From Bacteroidia bacterium (GTDB lineage: Bacteria > Bacteroidota > Bacteroidia > Flavobacteriales_E > Vicingaceae): a DNA stretch of 61,714 bases. Under the pieces are notes generated by a model that saw only the letters and a program-made list of their open reading frames with translations, did no database searches and was not told where the DNA came from. Below, one piece after another: positions 10,057 through 18,108 of the stretch. Location: assembly GCA_030426475.1 (NCBI GenBank), contig JAUHYR010000003.1, forward strand, positions 1 through 61,714, written 5' to 3'. How positions within the stretch are numbered: the stretch's first letter is position 1; the number at the start of each line of letters is the position of its first letter. The position numbers and the translations under genes were made by a program.

Positions 10057-10952
10057 TCTTTTCTTTCAGCTATTCTAAGTTTTGCGCTTCTTGCTCTATT
10101 GTTTATTTCAATTTCTTTTTCATCCGGCACTATTGGCTTTCTGGTTATTTGTTTGAATGGCTCATAAAAATTTCCTTTGATGTCTTTATCTATTTTTCCT
10201 TCCACATTTCCAGACCTAAAGAAATTTTTCACCAATCTGTCTTCCAGTGAGTGATATGAAATCACCGACATTCTTCCTCCAATTTTTAAAACGTCTAATG
10301 ATTTTTTTAATAACTCTGCTAAGACTTGTATTTCATTATTCACCTCTATGCGGAGTGCCTGAAATACTTTAGCAAAAAACTTATGTTCCTCATTTCGTTT
10401 TGCCATTGGGGTAAGCATACCTACCAATTGCTTGGATGTTTCTATTTTATTTAAAGAACGTTGTTCAATTATTTTTCTAGCGATTAACTTTCCTTCTCGC
10501 AACTCACCATATTCCTTGAATATTTTTACCAACTCCTCCTCTCCATATTCATTGATGACATTTAATGCCGACAACTCTGCTTTTTGACTCATTCGCATAT
10601 CCAACAGACTATCTTCACGAAAAGTGAAGCCTCTTTCTGTTTTGTCAAACTGATGAGATGAAACTCCCAAGTCTGCTAATATTCCGTCCACCTTTTCAAT
10701 TTTGTAGTACCTTAAATAATTTTTCAGATACTTAAAATTTTGGTTTACCAGAATCAACCTTTCATCATCTAACTTATTTGCAATTGCATCTTTGTCTTGA
10801 TCAAATGCTATAAGCTTTCCTTTACTTCCCAGTCGTTTCAAAATTTCTTTTGAATGACCTCCGCCACCATAGGTTACATCAACATAAACACCATCCGCTT
10901 TAATAGACAAACCGTCTATCGAGCTATGTAAAAGAACCGGATTATGATACAT
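10053..10952 (-). CDS. rsmH: RsmH (MraW), 16S rRNA C1402 N4-methyltransferase
   Basis: SAM-dependent methyltransferase acting on cytidine 1402 in the decoding centre of 16S rRNA. It is a complete 299-residue protein with the SAM loop DVTYGGGGHSKEIL (about 25-38), DGILADLGVSSHQFD, the FREDSLLDMRM segment and the C-terminal SYHSLEDRLVK motif. It overlaps mraZ by 11 bases at its start and ftsL by four at its end, the standard mraZ-rsmH-ftsL order. Confidence 0.97.
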   Translation of the reverse strand: MYHNPVLLHSSIDGLSIKADGVYVDVTYGGGGHSKEILKRLGSKGKLIAFDQDKDAIANKLDDERLILVNQNFKYLKNYLRYYKIEKVDGILADLGVSSHQFDKTERGFTFREDSLLDMRMSQKAELSALNVINEYGEEELVKIFKEYGELREGKLIARKIIEQRSLNKIETSKQLVGMLTPMAKRNEEHKFFAKVFQALRIEVNNEIQVLAELLKKSLDVLKIGGRMSVISYHSLEDRLVKNFFRSGNVEGKIDKDIKGNFYEPFKQITRKPIVPDEKEIEINNRARSAKLRIAERKE

Positions 10953-11415
10953 CCTCTTGAGTATTATTACCCAAGCTACCCATCACCTCTTCAGCTAATT
11001 GACCAAAATCAATTTGCTCTTTCATAATTTTTTCAAAACTCTTTTTGCTCCATAATTCTATTCTATCACCGTTTCCACACACCTTAACTTCTTTTTTCAA
11101 ATCAGCATAATCTACCAGCACTTTTGGCACCAACATTCTTCCCGCTCCATCCAACTCTACTACTGTTGCACCATTGTTAAATCGTCTTACAAACTGCTCA
11201 TTCTTTTTGATGAAACGATTTAATTTTCCCAGTTGTCCGGAAATTTTATTCCATTCACTCATCGGGTAAATTACTAAGCAGTTTTCAAAAACATTTCTGT
11301 TCACCACAAAACCCTCATGCATTACTTCTGCAAGCTGCTTTTTAAGACCGCTAGGAAACATGAAACGCCCCTTTGCATCTAGTTTACAATCGTATTCTCC
11401 TAAGAGATTGAGCAT
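10942..11415 (-). CDS. mraZ: MraZ, dcw-operon transcription factor
   Basis: DNA-binding regulator made of two SpoVT/AbrB-like halves. The longer open frame reaches 11490, but that extension runs through the repeats that look like the MraZ operator. The ATG at 11413-11415 gives MLNLLGEYDCKLDAKGRF and 157 residues, the family length. DAKGRF in the first half and DGAGRMLVP in the second are the two family signatures. MraZ generally autoregulates the dcw operon by binding repeats upstream of itself, and matching repeats are seen at 11451-11493. It is the first gene of the operon. Confidence 0.95.
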   Translation of the reverse strand: MLNLLGEYDCKLDAKGRFMFPSGLKKQLAEVMHEGFVVNRNVFENCLVIYPMSEWNKISGQLGKLNRFIKKNEQFVRRFNNGATVVELDGAGRMLVPKVLVDYADLKKEVKVCGNGDRIELWSKKSFEKIMKEQIDFGQLAEEVMGSLGNNTQEDVS

Positions 11416-11450
11416 CAGATTTTTTTGTTTAAGGGCTAAAAGTAAAAAAT

Positions 11451-11493
11451 ATTTTCCCACTTTATGACACATTTTACCACATTTTCCCACTTT
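11451..11493 (-). promoter_or_regulatory. MraZ box: four direct repeats with 10-base period
   Basis: Read on the minus strand, four consecutive decamers are AAAGTGGGAA, AATGTGGTAA, AATGTGTCAT and AAAGTGGGAA (two perfect copies, two degenerate). Known MraZ operators are direct repeats with a GTGG-type core spaced by one helical turn. The array ends 36 bases before the mraZ ATG, so MraZ bound here would control the whole dcw operon. The core match and exact phasing make this a strong call. Confidence 0.85.
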
Positions 11494-11601
11494 TGTTGAA
11501 AACTTTTATCGGTTTTACTTTTTTATGACCTGAATAAAATTGATTGACAGAAACTTAAAGTGCTTATTTGATGTGGGTTCGCTTAATTTTTTACTTTCTG
11601 T

Positions 11602-11631
11602 TTTGACAATACTTTTAAATCTTTAAATTTG
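11602..11631 (+). promoter_or_regulatory. Bacteroidetes-type promoter for the hydrolase-engB unit
   Basis: TTTG at 11602-11605 and TAAATTTG at 11624-11631 are separated by 18 bases. This matches the Bacteroidetes primary sigma pattern (TTTG at -33, TAnnTTTG at -7). A start site near 11636 would leave a leader of roughly 20 bases before the ATG at 11655. Confidence 0.8.
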
Positions 11632-11654
11632 AAGGATAGAAATGCTTAGATAAG

Positions 11655-12428
11655 ATGAGTCTTCAAAATCAAATCATAAAAGAAAACGAGTTTGAGTACC
11701 TTGAAATTGGTTCGGGACATCCAATGGTTGTTCTTCACGGATTGTTTGGGGCGCTAAGTAATTTTGAGGACCTAATAGCTCACTTTAGTAAAAAATACAG
11801 AGTTATTGTTCCTATAATGCCATTGTATAGTTTACCTATACTTAGTACGGGAGTTAAAACATTAGCTGAATTTATTGAAAGTTTTGTAGAGTTTAAACAA
11901 CTAAATAACTTTTCCATTTTAGGAAACTCTTTAGGCGGACATGTTGGTTTGGTTTACACACTAAAAAATCAAGAAAAAGTTCATTCTTTAATACTGACGG
12001 GTAGTTCAGGCCTTTATGAAAACGCTTTTGGCGGAAGCTTTCCCAGAAGAGAGGATAAAGAATTTTTGAGAAATAAAATTGCCGTTACGTTTTACGACCC
12101 TGCTTTGGTTACTGATGAATTAGTGGATGAAGTTTTTGAAATAGTAAACAATAAAGAAAAATTGGTTCGAATTTTAGCTATGGCTAAATCGGCAATTCGC
12201 CATAATTTAAAAAACGACCTAGCTCAGTTTACTTTACCGGTTTGCCTTATTTGGGGTAAAAACGACAATATTACTCCGCCTGAAGTAGCCGAAGATTTTC
12301 ATAAAAACATGGTAAACAGTGATTTGTACTGGATAGACAAATGCGGCCATGCGCCAATGATGGAGCGACCAGTAGAGTTTAACCAAATTTTATCGAATTG
12401 GTTAGAAACCAAATTTCCTAATCTTTAA
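11655..12428 (+). CDS. Alpha/beta hydrolase of unknown substrate
   Basis: A 257-residue cytoplasmic alpha/beta hydrolase without signal peptide. The nucleophile elbow is GNSLGGH with Ser92, the likely acid is Asp204 in WGKNDNITP, and the catalytic His232 is in CGHAPMMERP. The oxyanion region is VVLHGLFGALSNF. The fold resembles small esterases and C-C hydrolases, but the substrate cannot be read from sequence. It has its own promoter and is followed two bases later by engB, so the two form a small operon. Confidence 0.85.
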   Translation: MSLQNQIIKENEFEYLEIGSGHPMVVLHGLFGALSNFEDLIAHFSKKYRVIVPIMPLYSLPILSTGVKTLAEFIESFVEFKQLNNFSILGNSLGGHVGLVYTLKNQEKVHSLILTGSSGLYENAFGGSFPRREDKEFLRNKIAVTFYDPALVTDELVDEVFEIVNNKEKLVRILAMAKSAIRHNLKNDLAQFTLPVCLIWGKNDNITPPEVAEDFHKNMVNSDLYWIDKCGHAPMMERPVEFNQILSNWLETKFPNL

Positions 12429-12430
12429 TT

Positions 12431-13030
12431 GTGGAAATAAAAACCGCCACCTTTGTTAAGAGCAGTGCTAACCTGGCTGAATGCCCTAAAGACAACATTC
12501 CTGCTTTTGCATTTATTGGCAGAAGTAATGTGGGTAAATCTTCTTTAATAAATATGCTTACCGGAAACGGAAAGTTAGCTAAAACCTCATCTACACCCGG
12601 AAAAACACAGTTGATTAATCATTTTTTGATTAACGAAAAGTGGTATTTGGTAGATTTGCCGGGCTATGGCTACGCCAAAGTTTCTAAAAAAGATAGAGCC
12701 AAGTTTCAATTGATGATAAATACGTTTATCAAAAAAAGCCCTAGTTTATTAGGCACATTTGTATTAATTGACAGCCGCATACCACCCCAAAAAAATGACT
12801 TAGAATTTATGGAATGGCTGGGCACTAACGGCATTCCGTTTTGTATGGTGTTTACCAAGCTAGATAAAATATCTTCTTCGCAATACAACAAAAACTTATT
12901 GGTGTACAAAAAAGAAATGGAAAAGGTTTGGGAAGAGTTCCCTACTTTTTTTAGCTCTTCTAGCAAAAATGAAGCAGGTAAAACCGATATTTTAAATTTT
13001 ATTGGGAAGGTGTTGGAAGCAGAGTTTTAG
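12431..13030 (+). CDS. engB: EngB (YihA/YsxC), ribosome-biogenesis GTPase
   Basis: Small Era-like GTPase required for 50S subunit assembly. It has 199 residues with G1 GRSNVGKSS (about 29-37), the G2 threonine in STPGKTQ, G3 DLPGYGYAK, and G4 TKLD. The start is GTG at 12431, two bases after the hydrolase stop; the second residue onward (EIKTATFVKSS) fits the family N terminus. It ends the plus-strand unit and faces the minus-strand gene at 13117. Confidence 0.96.
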   Translation: MEIKTATFVKSSANLAECPKDNIPAFAFIGRSNVGKSSLINMLTGNGKLAKTSSTPGKTQLINHFLINEKWYLVDLPGYGYAKVSKKDRAKFQLMINTFIKKSPSLLGTFVLIDSRIPPQKNDLEFMEWLGTNGIPFCMVFTKLDKISSSQYNKNLLVYKKEMEKVWEEFPTFFSSSSKNEAGKTDILNFIGKVLEAEF

Positions 13031-13116
13031 ATAGGCTTCTTTTGATTTTATACTTTCCGCTCATTGTTGCTAAGTTTCAAACTTTCGCTAGTTAAGGGGA
13101 ACAACAATCAAACTAT

Positions 13117-13695
13117 TTACTGTTTTTTAATCTTTAAAAATACAATTAAATCAACACCTATTAATAGCCCGCTAGTCAATGTGTTTTGAGCTTTATTATA
13201 GTTTTTATTAGGTCCACTTAAATGATTAATCTCTATCCCACTAATATTTTGACTATAACCACAATTTAGTTGAAGAGCAGCAAATTTATCATCAAGCCAT
13301 AAACGACCAGTTAAATAATAATGTAAGTATTGTATTTTTCCTGTTTCATAATAATCAACAGAGTTCTCATTATCATATCGCAACTTTCCTTTTAATTGAT
13401 AAGAGTAATTACTCGAAAAAAATGCTTCTATTTTCTTTGAGTTGTTATAAAATCTAAGCTTAGAACCTAAACCAAAAACAAGAGATTCTGATGGCCCTAT
13501 ACCAGTTCCAATATTAAGCTCCAAGCTTTTATTGAATAAATTTGGAGTATAATTGTAAAAAAGACCCCAAGATCCATAACAAGTTTTTAAACCACCCCCA
13601 GTTCCTATACCTCCATTGGAATTTTTTTCTATTTGTCCATAGGAAAGTATAGTACTAAATGCACTTATAAAAACAACTAGAACTTTTTTCATCAT
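13117..13695 (-). CDS. Secreted protein of unknown function, possible outer-membrane barrel
   Basis: Not recognised. It is a 192-residue protein with a signal peptide (MKKVLVVFISAFSTILSYG) and a mature part rich in Gly, Tyr, Ser and Asn with alternating hydrophobic patches (SLELNIGTGIG, IEAFFSSNYSYQLKG, YLHYYLTGRLWL, LTSGLLIGVDLIVFL). These patches suggest beta-strands of a small barrel. No catalytic motif or sorting domain is seen. Either of two adjacent ATGs can start it. The terminator of the preceding gene (13696-13718) ends directly before the ATG, so expression may depend on read-through. Confidence 0.65.
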   Translation of the reverse strand: MMKKVLVVFISAFSTILSYGQIEKNSNGGIGTGGGLKTCYGSWGLFYNYTPNLFNKSLELNIGTGIGPSESLVFGLGSKLRFYNNSKKIEAFFSSNYSYQLKGKLRYDNENSVDYYETGKIQYLHYYLTGRLWLDDKFAALQLNCGYSQNISGIEINHLSGPNKNYNKAQNTLTSGLLIGVDLIVFLKIKKQ

Positions 13696-13718
13696 AAAAA
13701 AAGGAGCCGAAGCTCCTT
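13696..13718 (-). terminator. Intrinsic terminator abutting the next start codon
   Basis: On the minus strand the sequence is AAGGAGC-TTCG-GCTCCTT followed by a T run, a 7-bp perfect stem with the very stable UUCG tetraloop. It lies 26 bases after the stop of the type IX protein (13745) and ends at the ATG of the gene at 13695, leaving no space for a separate promoter downstream of it. Confidence 0.85.
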
Positions 13719-13744
13719 AAGTGTTTTCTATTAAATTCTTTTTA

Positions 13745-15016
13745 TTACTCAATTAAAGTAACGGTTCCTTGCTGAGAGTAATCTGCACCGTCACTCTTTG
13801 CTACTAAAGTGTAGTAATAAGTTCCTTCAGAGGCAGGCTCACCGGCAGAAGTTCTTCCGTCCCAAGCAATTTCAGGAGCAGTAGTAGAAAAAATTACTTG
13901 TCCCCATCTGTTGTAAATTACTAAGTCAAACTCCGTAATACCGTCAGAAGAAATTAAGAATAAGTCATTCATTCCGTCACCGTTTGGTGAGAATACGTTT
14001 GGCACAAAAATACCTTCGGTATTAATTAATACATACGGCTCAGTAGAAAAGTTTTTCCAACCCGGAGTAACCATAGTGTTGTAGTCAGTTCCTTTTCTAT
14101 GTTCTGCTTTAGCTATATCATTCCACATAGCTACAGTAGGTGTGGCCCATTGTGCTTTAGAGTAATATTTTTCTCCTGCTTTTGCATCATAAGCAATTGA
14201 AATGGTAGCAGGTGTAGCACCAGTAGTTCTACCAATGTTATGATACCAATCTCTATTTGGTGTACAAGGACACATTTTACCGTTATAAGTTGATAAGTCT
14301 AAATTATCTAAATCAGCAGAATGGTTAACCAAGTTAGCCACATATACATTAGTATCCGCTTCAGTTGGAGTTAAATTCACTTCTCTGTATCTTCTGGTTA
14401 ATAATGAAGAACCTGTCGGGAACATATAAGTAGAAGTTGAGTTAGTCACTCTAGCTAATCTACCCGTAGCAACGCTACTCACAAAACCTTCAGCTCCATA
14501 AGTATTATCATGAAGAATAGCGTTAGTAGAAGGATTAGTAACTAGCATTGTGTTTATATCAGTAGCTAATTCTAAACCGTTTAATTGAAGCGTATTAGTA
14601 GTAATAGCATCAATAGTTTGTGTTTTAATACCCGTTCCTGAAATTTCTAAATCGTTAAATGAAGTAATTATAGAACCTGTAATGTTTTGATTTCCACCGC
14701 TAAGGTTTACCAAGCTGTTTCCTGAATTAAAAACACTGTTGTTAATCCAGTCGCCTTGCACCATATAAACACCGTCTCCTGAAACAACAGAAGCATTATT
14801 AATTGCAAAATCACCGTTAGCAGTGCTATTGGCGGTAGTAGTAGTTCCGTTATTAATGAAAGTTGCCGTAGCACCATTCATTTCAGCATCTCCGTTAACA
14901 TGTAAAATACCGCCTGCCGTAACAGCCATAGTACCCCCATTGTTAAACAAAACCTGAGCATTTACTAATGCCGCAGAGAATAAAGAAACTAGAACAAACA
15001 CTTTTTTCATAGTCAT
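13745..15016 (-). CDS. Secreted protein with type IX (type B) gliding-associated C-terminal domain
   Basis: Cell-surface or secreted protein of about 423 residues. The signal peptide is MKKVFVLVSLFSAALVNAQ. The middle is repetitive and Thr/Asn-rich (about 20-330), likely beta-structured, with no enzyme motif. The C terminus has PNVFSPNGDGMNDLF, YNRWGQVIF and the WDGR...GTYYYTLVAK pattern of the gliding motility-associated C-terminal domain, a type B sorting signal for the type IX system. A longer frame begins at 15037, but that start would fall at or before the predicted -7 element. The ATGs at 15016 or 15010 fit better. Confidence 0.85.
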   Translation of the reverse strand: MTMKKVFVLVSLFSAALVNAQVLFNNGGTMAVTAGGILHVNGDAEMNGATATFINNGTTTTANSTANGDFAINNASVVSGDGVYMVQGDWINNSVFNSGNSLVNLSGGNQNITGSIITSFNDLEISGTGIKTQTIDAITTNTLQLNGLELATDINTMLVTNPSTNAILHDNTYGAEGFVSSVATGRLARVTNSTSTYMFPTGSSLLTRRYREVNLTPTEADTNVYVANLVNHSADLDNLDLSTYNGKMCPCTPNRDWYHNIGRTTGATPATISIAYDAKAGEKYYSKAQWATPTVAMWNDIAKAEHRKGTDYNTMVTPGWKNFSTEPYVLINTEGIFVPNVFSPNGDGMNDLFLISSDGITEFDLVIYNRWGQVIFSTTAPEIAWDGRTSAGEPASEGTYYYTLVAKSDGADYSQQGTVTLIE

Positions 15017-15034
15017 TTTTTTAAAGCCGAATAC

Positions 15035-15067
15035 CAAAAATAAACATTTTTAGCAATATTATACAAA
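15035..15067 (-). promoter_or_regulatory. Bacteroidetes-type promoter for the type IX cargo gene
   Basis: On the minus strand TTTG (15064-15067) and TATTTTTG (15035-15042) are 21 bases apart, matching TTTG / TAnnTTTG. The implied start near 15030 leaves a leader of about 14-20 bases, and it decides against the 15037 start codon for the gene below. Confidence 0.7.
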
Positions 15068-15081
15068 CATCTTAAACTTTC

Positions 15082-15402
15082 TTATTGAATTTTAAGTGTT
15101 TGGGCAAATTTTCTAATGCTAGACGCAAAATTCTCATCATTGGTTGCACGCTCCATCGTATCTGCCATAGTCATTAAACTCTGTTGGCAAAACTTTTTCA
15201 TCTCGTCTACCTTCATCTCTTTGTCCCACAAGTCTATACGCAAGGTGTTATTTTCTTTTTCATCCCAAATGGCCAGCATAAAAGCTTTGCATTTTTTAAA
15301 GTTTTCCTGTCCGCCATCCGGTGCTTTCCATGCAATATTTTCGGGAATATGATTTTCATCTAAATCAACTTTAATGGTAATTTCTGAAGATTTTTTCGAC
15401 AT
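15082..15402 (-). CDS. gldC: GldC, gliding motility protein
   Basis: A 106-residue soluble protein without signal peptide. GldC is known from Flavobacterium gliding genetics as an accessory whose loss mildly impairs gliding. Size, the N-terminal SEITIKVDLDENHIPENI, the following WKAPDGGQENFKKCKAFMLA and the immediate link to gldB support the call. Its ATG shares one base with the gldB stop (TAATG), so the two are translationally coupled. Confidence 0.92.
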   Translation of the reverse strand: MSKKSSEITIKVDLDENHIPENIAWKAPDGGQENFKKCKAFMLAIWDEKENNTLRIDLWDKEMKVDEMKKFCQQSLMTMADTMERATNDENFASSIRKFAQTLKIQ

Positions 15403-16430
15403 TATTTTGAAGGTTTATATTTTGAAACTTGTAATATTTTTTGGCTGTTTTCTTCCAATAGAATCTTTTGCAGAGGTAAATCGGTATTTTCAGCATACTT
15501 TCTTACTATTTGCCATCCTACCCAATGTCCAATTTTTCCGGGTGAACCATCAGGGAAGCCTGGAGTAAAGGGGCCTTCTCCTATATATTTTTTTATGTTT
15601 TTAGCATCAGAAGAAAAAATCAACTCCTTTTGCATTAAAAATTCCCAAACTTGAGGCTCATTATCAAAACACCATTTTAAATGCTCGGCACTATATCCAA
15701 TTTTTATAGAATCCTCTCTAAAAGGTGTAAGCAAATCAAGTGCATATAGTAGTTTTCCGTAGTAAATCATTTCATCTAATACCATTGTTCCTGATGGTTT
15801 TAAATTAAACTGCTCATTCACCCAGGCAGACATGGCATCGGTAATGATATTTTCTTGATTCATACTTACTTTTTTGTAGCCGGGTATGGTAAGTAAATCA
15901 TAATACTCACAATTACTGCCGAGATATTTTTCAAGCGGGATAGCCAGTAAACTATCATACACAACTATAGGATAATTAAAATGAGAATAGAAAGAAACAA
16001 GTTTAGGCTGACGTTTCTCCGGCATATAGTGCTTTGCATATTTAAAGGACTCTATAAAATCTGCTTCTACGCTTTCTAAACTAGCGTATTTATCCATAGT
16101 AAAATTATAGGCCTCCAGCACATTTTTATCATTCAAAAACATTTTAAGATAATAAGGCATGGCAGGGTCTTGATAATTCCCAACCTTTATTATTTCTTCA
16201 GTAAAAGAATGGTAAAAAAGTCCATACTTTTCGTTCAACTCATTTAAACCTTCTTCAATAGAGTCAGAGTTTTGCAAGGTAAATAAGTCTTTTTCAAAAC
16301 GATTAATTTTTATATCTACTGATATATGACTCAAATCTAATTCTTTGCTGTCAGTTTCTGTTTTGCAAGAAAAGAGAAAAACAAGAAGAATTATGGATAA
16401 AATTTTGGGAAGTCTATACATTATATACAT
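15402..16430 (-). CDS. gldB: GldB, gliding motility lipoprotein
   Basis: Lipoprotein of 342 residues (339 if the ATG at 16421 is used). The signal peptide ends in the lipobox LFSC, giving an N-terminal acylated cysteine. GldB is a core gliding/type IX protein needed for stable GldJ and secretion. Conserved features include FEKDLF, the long helical region around residues 60-160 and the GEGPFTPGFPDGSPG and IGHWVGWQIVRKY segments near the C terminus. The latter region resembles the DUF2268-like fold. It lies in the gldB-gldC pair, divergent from the PorT-like gene 42 bases away. Confidence 0.93.
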   Translation of the reverse strand: MYIMYRLPKILSIILLVFLFSCKTETDSKELDLSHISVDIKINRFEKDLFTLQNSDSIEEGLNELNEKYGLFYHSFTEEIIKVGNYQDPAMPYYLKMFLNDKNVLEAYNFTMDKYASLESVEADFIESFKYAKHYMPEKRQPKLVSFYSHFNYPIVVYDSLLAIPLEKYLGSNCEYYDLLTIPGYKKVSMNQENIITDAMSAWVNEQFNLKPSGTMVLDEMIYYGKLLYALDLLTPFREDSIKIGYSAEHLKWCFDNEPQVWEFLMQKELIFSSDAKNIKKYIGEGPFTPGFPDGSPGKIGHWVGWQIVRKYAENTDLPLQKILLEENSQKILQVSKYKPSK

Positions 16431-16472
16431 TCAAAAACCTTAATATTGCATTATTAATAAAGCTACAAAAAT

Positions 16473-17309
16473 ATGAAACCAGTTAAATCTTTCTTTATTT
16501 TAAGTATATCAGTTATTTTTTTAACCGCAAATGGTCTTAAAGCCCAAGACGATTTTGATAAAAAATTCCGATTTGGCTTAAAAGCTGCTCCAAGCTTAAA
16601 CTGGTACAAACCTGACAACGTTAAAAAATTTACCAGTAACGGAACCGCTTTAAAGTTTGGATTTGGTTTAATCACCGAATTTAGATTATCCAATACAGTA
16701 TACTTTACAACAGGATTAGAACTAAATTATGATGGCGGCAAGTTAAACTTCTTAGACTCTACTTATTATGCTTTAAATAAAGATGAAGCATTTATAGAAA
16801 TTAAAAAAGAAGGAGATTATATTGTTCCCGCTAATCCTGCAGATACTTCGGGCACTGGTTACCAATTAAAAAATAGAACATATAACGTAACTTATGTAAA
16901 CATTCCGTTAATGTTTAAAATGAGAACCAATGAAATTGGATATATCAGATATTATGGTCAGTTCGGAGTTAATGCCGGAATTAAAACGAAAGCCAGGGTT
17001 GATGATGAAACTTATTTAGCAGCAGTTGCCAATTCGCCAATAGTGCAAAAAGAAGATCTTGACCTTGATAAGGACATGAACTTATTTCGATTTCAATTAC
17101 ACATTGGATTAGGCGGTGAATATAGTTTAAGCGGTTCTACAGCTTTTGTATTTGGCGTTGGATATAATCTTGGTTTTTCAAATGTAATAAGAAAAGTGTC
17201 CAGGTATTTATATAATGTTGAAACTGTTAGCAACAATTTTATAGCTGAAATCACTAAACAAAATGCTACCGCTCATAATGTGGTGGTTAATCTTGGGATT
17301 ATATTTTAA
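16473..17309 (+). CDS. PorT-family outer-membrane beta-barrel protein
   Basis: Outer-membrane barrel of 278 residues with signal peptide (MKPVKSFFILSISVIFLTANGLKAQ). The mature start FRFGLKAAPSLNWYKP and FGLITEFRLSNTVYFTTGLELNY are typical of PorT-family (OMP_b-brl_2) barrels, and the C terminus ends in the aromatic strand VVNLGIIF. PorT/SprT is a type IX accessory, and gliding genes lie next door, but the family has many paralogues, so I do not assign the symbol. It is followed 19 bases later by nadE. Confidence 0.75.
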   Translation: MKPVKSFFILSISVIFLTANGLKAQDDFDKKFRFGLKAAPSLNWYKPDNVKKFTSNGTALKFGFGLITEFRLSNTVYFTTGLELNYDGGKLNFLDSTYYALNKDEAFIEIKKEGDYIVPANPADTSGTGYQLKNRTYNVTYVNIPLMFKMRTNEIGYIRYYGQFGVNAGIKTKARVDDETYLAAVANSPIVQKEDLDLDKDMNLFRFQLHIGLGGEYSLSGSTAFVFGVGYNLGFSNVIRKVSRYLYNVETVSNNFIAEITKQNATAHNVVVNLGIIF

Positions 17310-17328
17310 ATAACACATAATAAAATTA

Positions 17329-18108
17329 ATGCAGGTTAGTGAAACTATAGATTATATAGTTAGTTGGCTATTGGATTATTCCAACCAATCTAAAACCAAA
17401 GGCTTTGTTATAGGTGTCTCCGGTGGTATAGACTCTGCCGTTACATCTACCCTTTGTGCTAAAACCGGGAAACCGGTTATTGCCTTAAATATGCCCATTC
17501 GGCAAAAACCTGAACAGTTTAAACTTGCAGAAACTCAAATTGATTTTTTGAAAAAACACTTTAAAAATGTGAATGGAGTTAAACAAGACTTGTCTGAGGT
17601 CTTTGTATCATTTGAGAAAGCCATTCCTAAGGAAATTGAGGGCAACGGATTAGCTATGGCCAATTCCCGTTCTCGACTAAGAATGCTTACGCTCTACGCC
17701 TATGCCAGTCATAATGGAATGTTAGTAGCGGGAACAGGAAATAAAATTGAAGATTTTGGCGTAGGTTTTTTTACTAAATACGGTGACGGAGGTGTTGATT
17801 TAAGCCCTATTGCTGATTTAAAAAAATCGCAAGTTTATGCTATTGCAAAAGAACTAAATATTGATGCCTCTATACAAAATGCCCAACCAACCGATGGGCT
17901 TTGGGATGCTGATAGGACTGATGAAGAACAGCTTGGAGCTACTTATGAAGAATTGGAGTGGGCGATGGATTATATTGATTCCGAGACTAACACTTCACTT
18001 TCAGAAAGGCAAAAAAAGGTTGTTGAAATTTACCTTTCATTTCACAATGCCAATAAACACAAAATGCTACCCATCCCTTTTTGTAAAATACCTTTACATT
18101 TACTTTAA
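17329..18108 (+). CDS. nadE: NadE, NAD synthase (ammonia-type)
   Basis: Cytoplasmic enzyme amidating deamido-NAD to NAD with ATP. The 259 residues form the single synthetase domain only; there is no N-terminal glutaminase domain, so ammonia is the expected nitrogen donor. The ATP loop GVSGGIDSAVTS (about 28-39), GTGNKIEDFGVGFFTKYGDGG and PTDGLWDADRTDEEQLG are the family signatures. The stop overlaps the next ATG (TAATG). Proximity of nadE to gldB is also seen in other Flavobacteriales. Confidence 0.96.
   Translation: MQVSETIDYIVSWLLDYSNQSKTKGFVIGVSGGIDSAVTSTLCAKTGKPVIALNMPIRQKPEQFKLAETQIDFLKKHFKNVNGVKQDLSEVFVSFEKAIPKEIEGNGLAMANSRSRLRMLTLYAYASHNGMLVAGTGNKIEDFGVGFFTKYGDGGVDLSPIADLKKSQVYAIAKELNIDASIQNAQPTDGLWDADRTDEEQLGATYEELEWAMDYIDSETNTSLSERQKKVVEIYLSFHNANKHKMLPIPFCKIPLHLL

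Noticed and set aside
11416-11490. N-terminal extension of mraZ
   Set aside because: It is the operator repeat region translated by chance; MraZ families begin near LGEYDCKLDAKGR.
15017-15037. Upstream start of the type IX cargo protein
   Set aside because: It coincides with the predicted -7 element, so it would not be in the mRNA.
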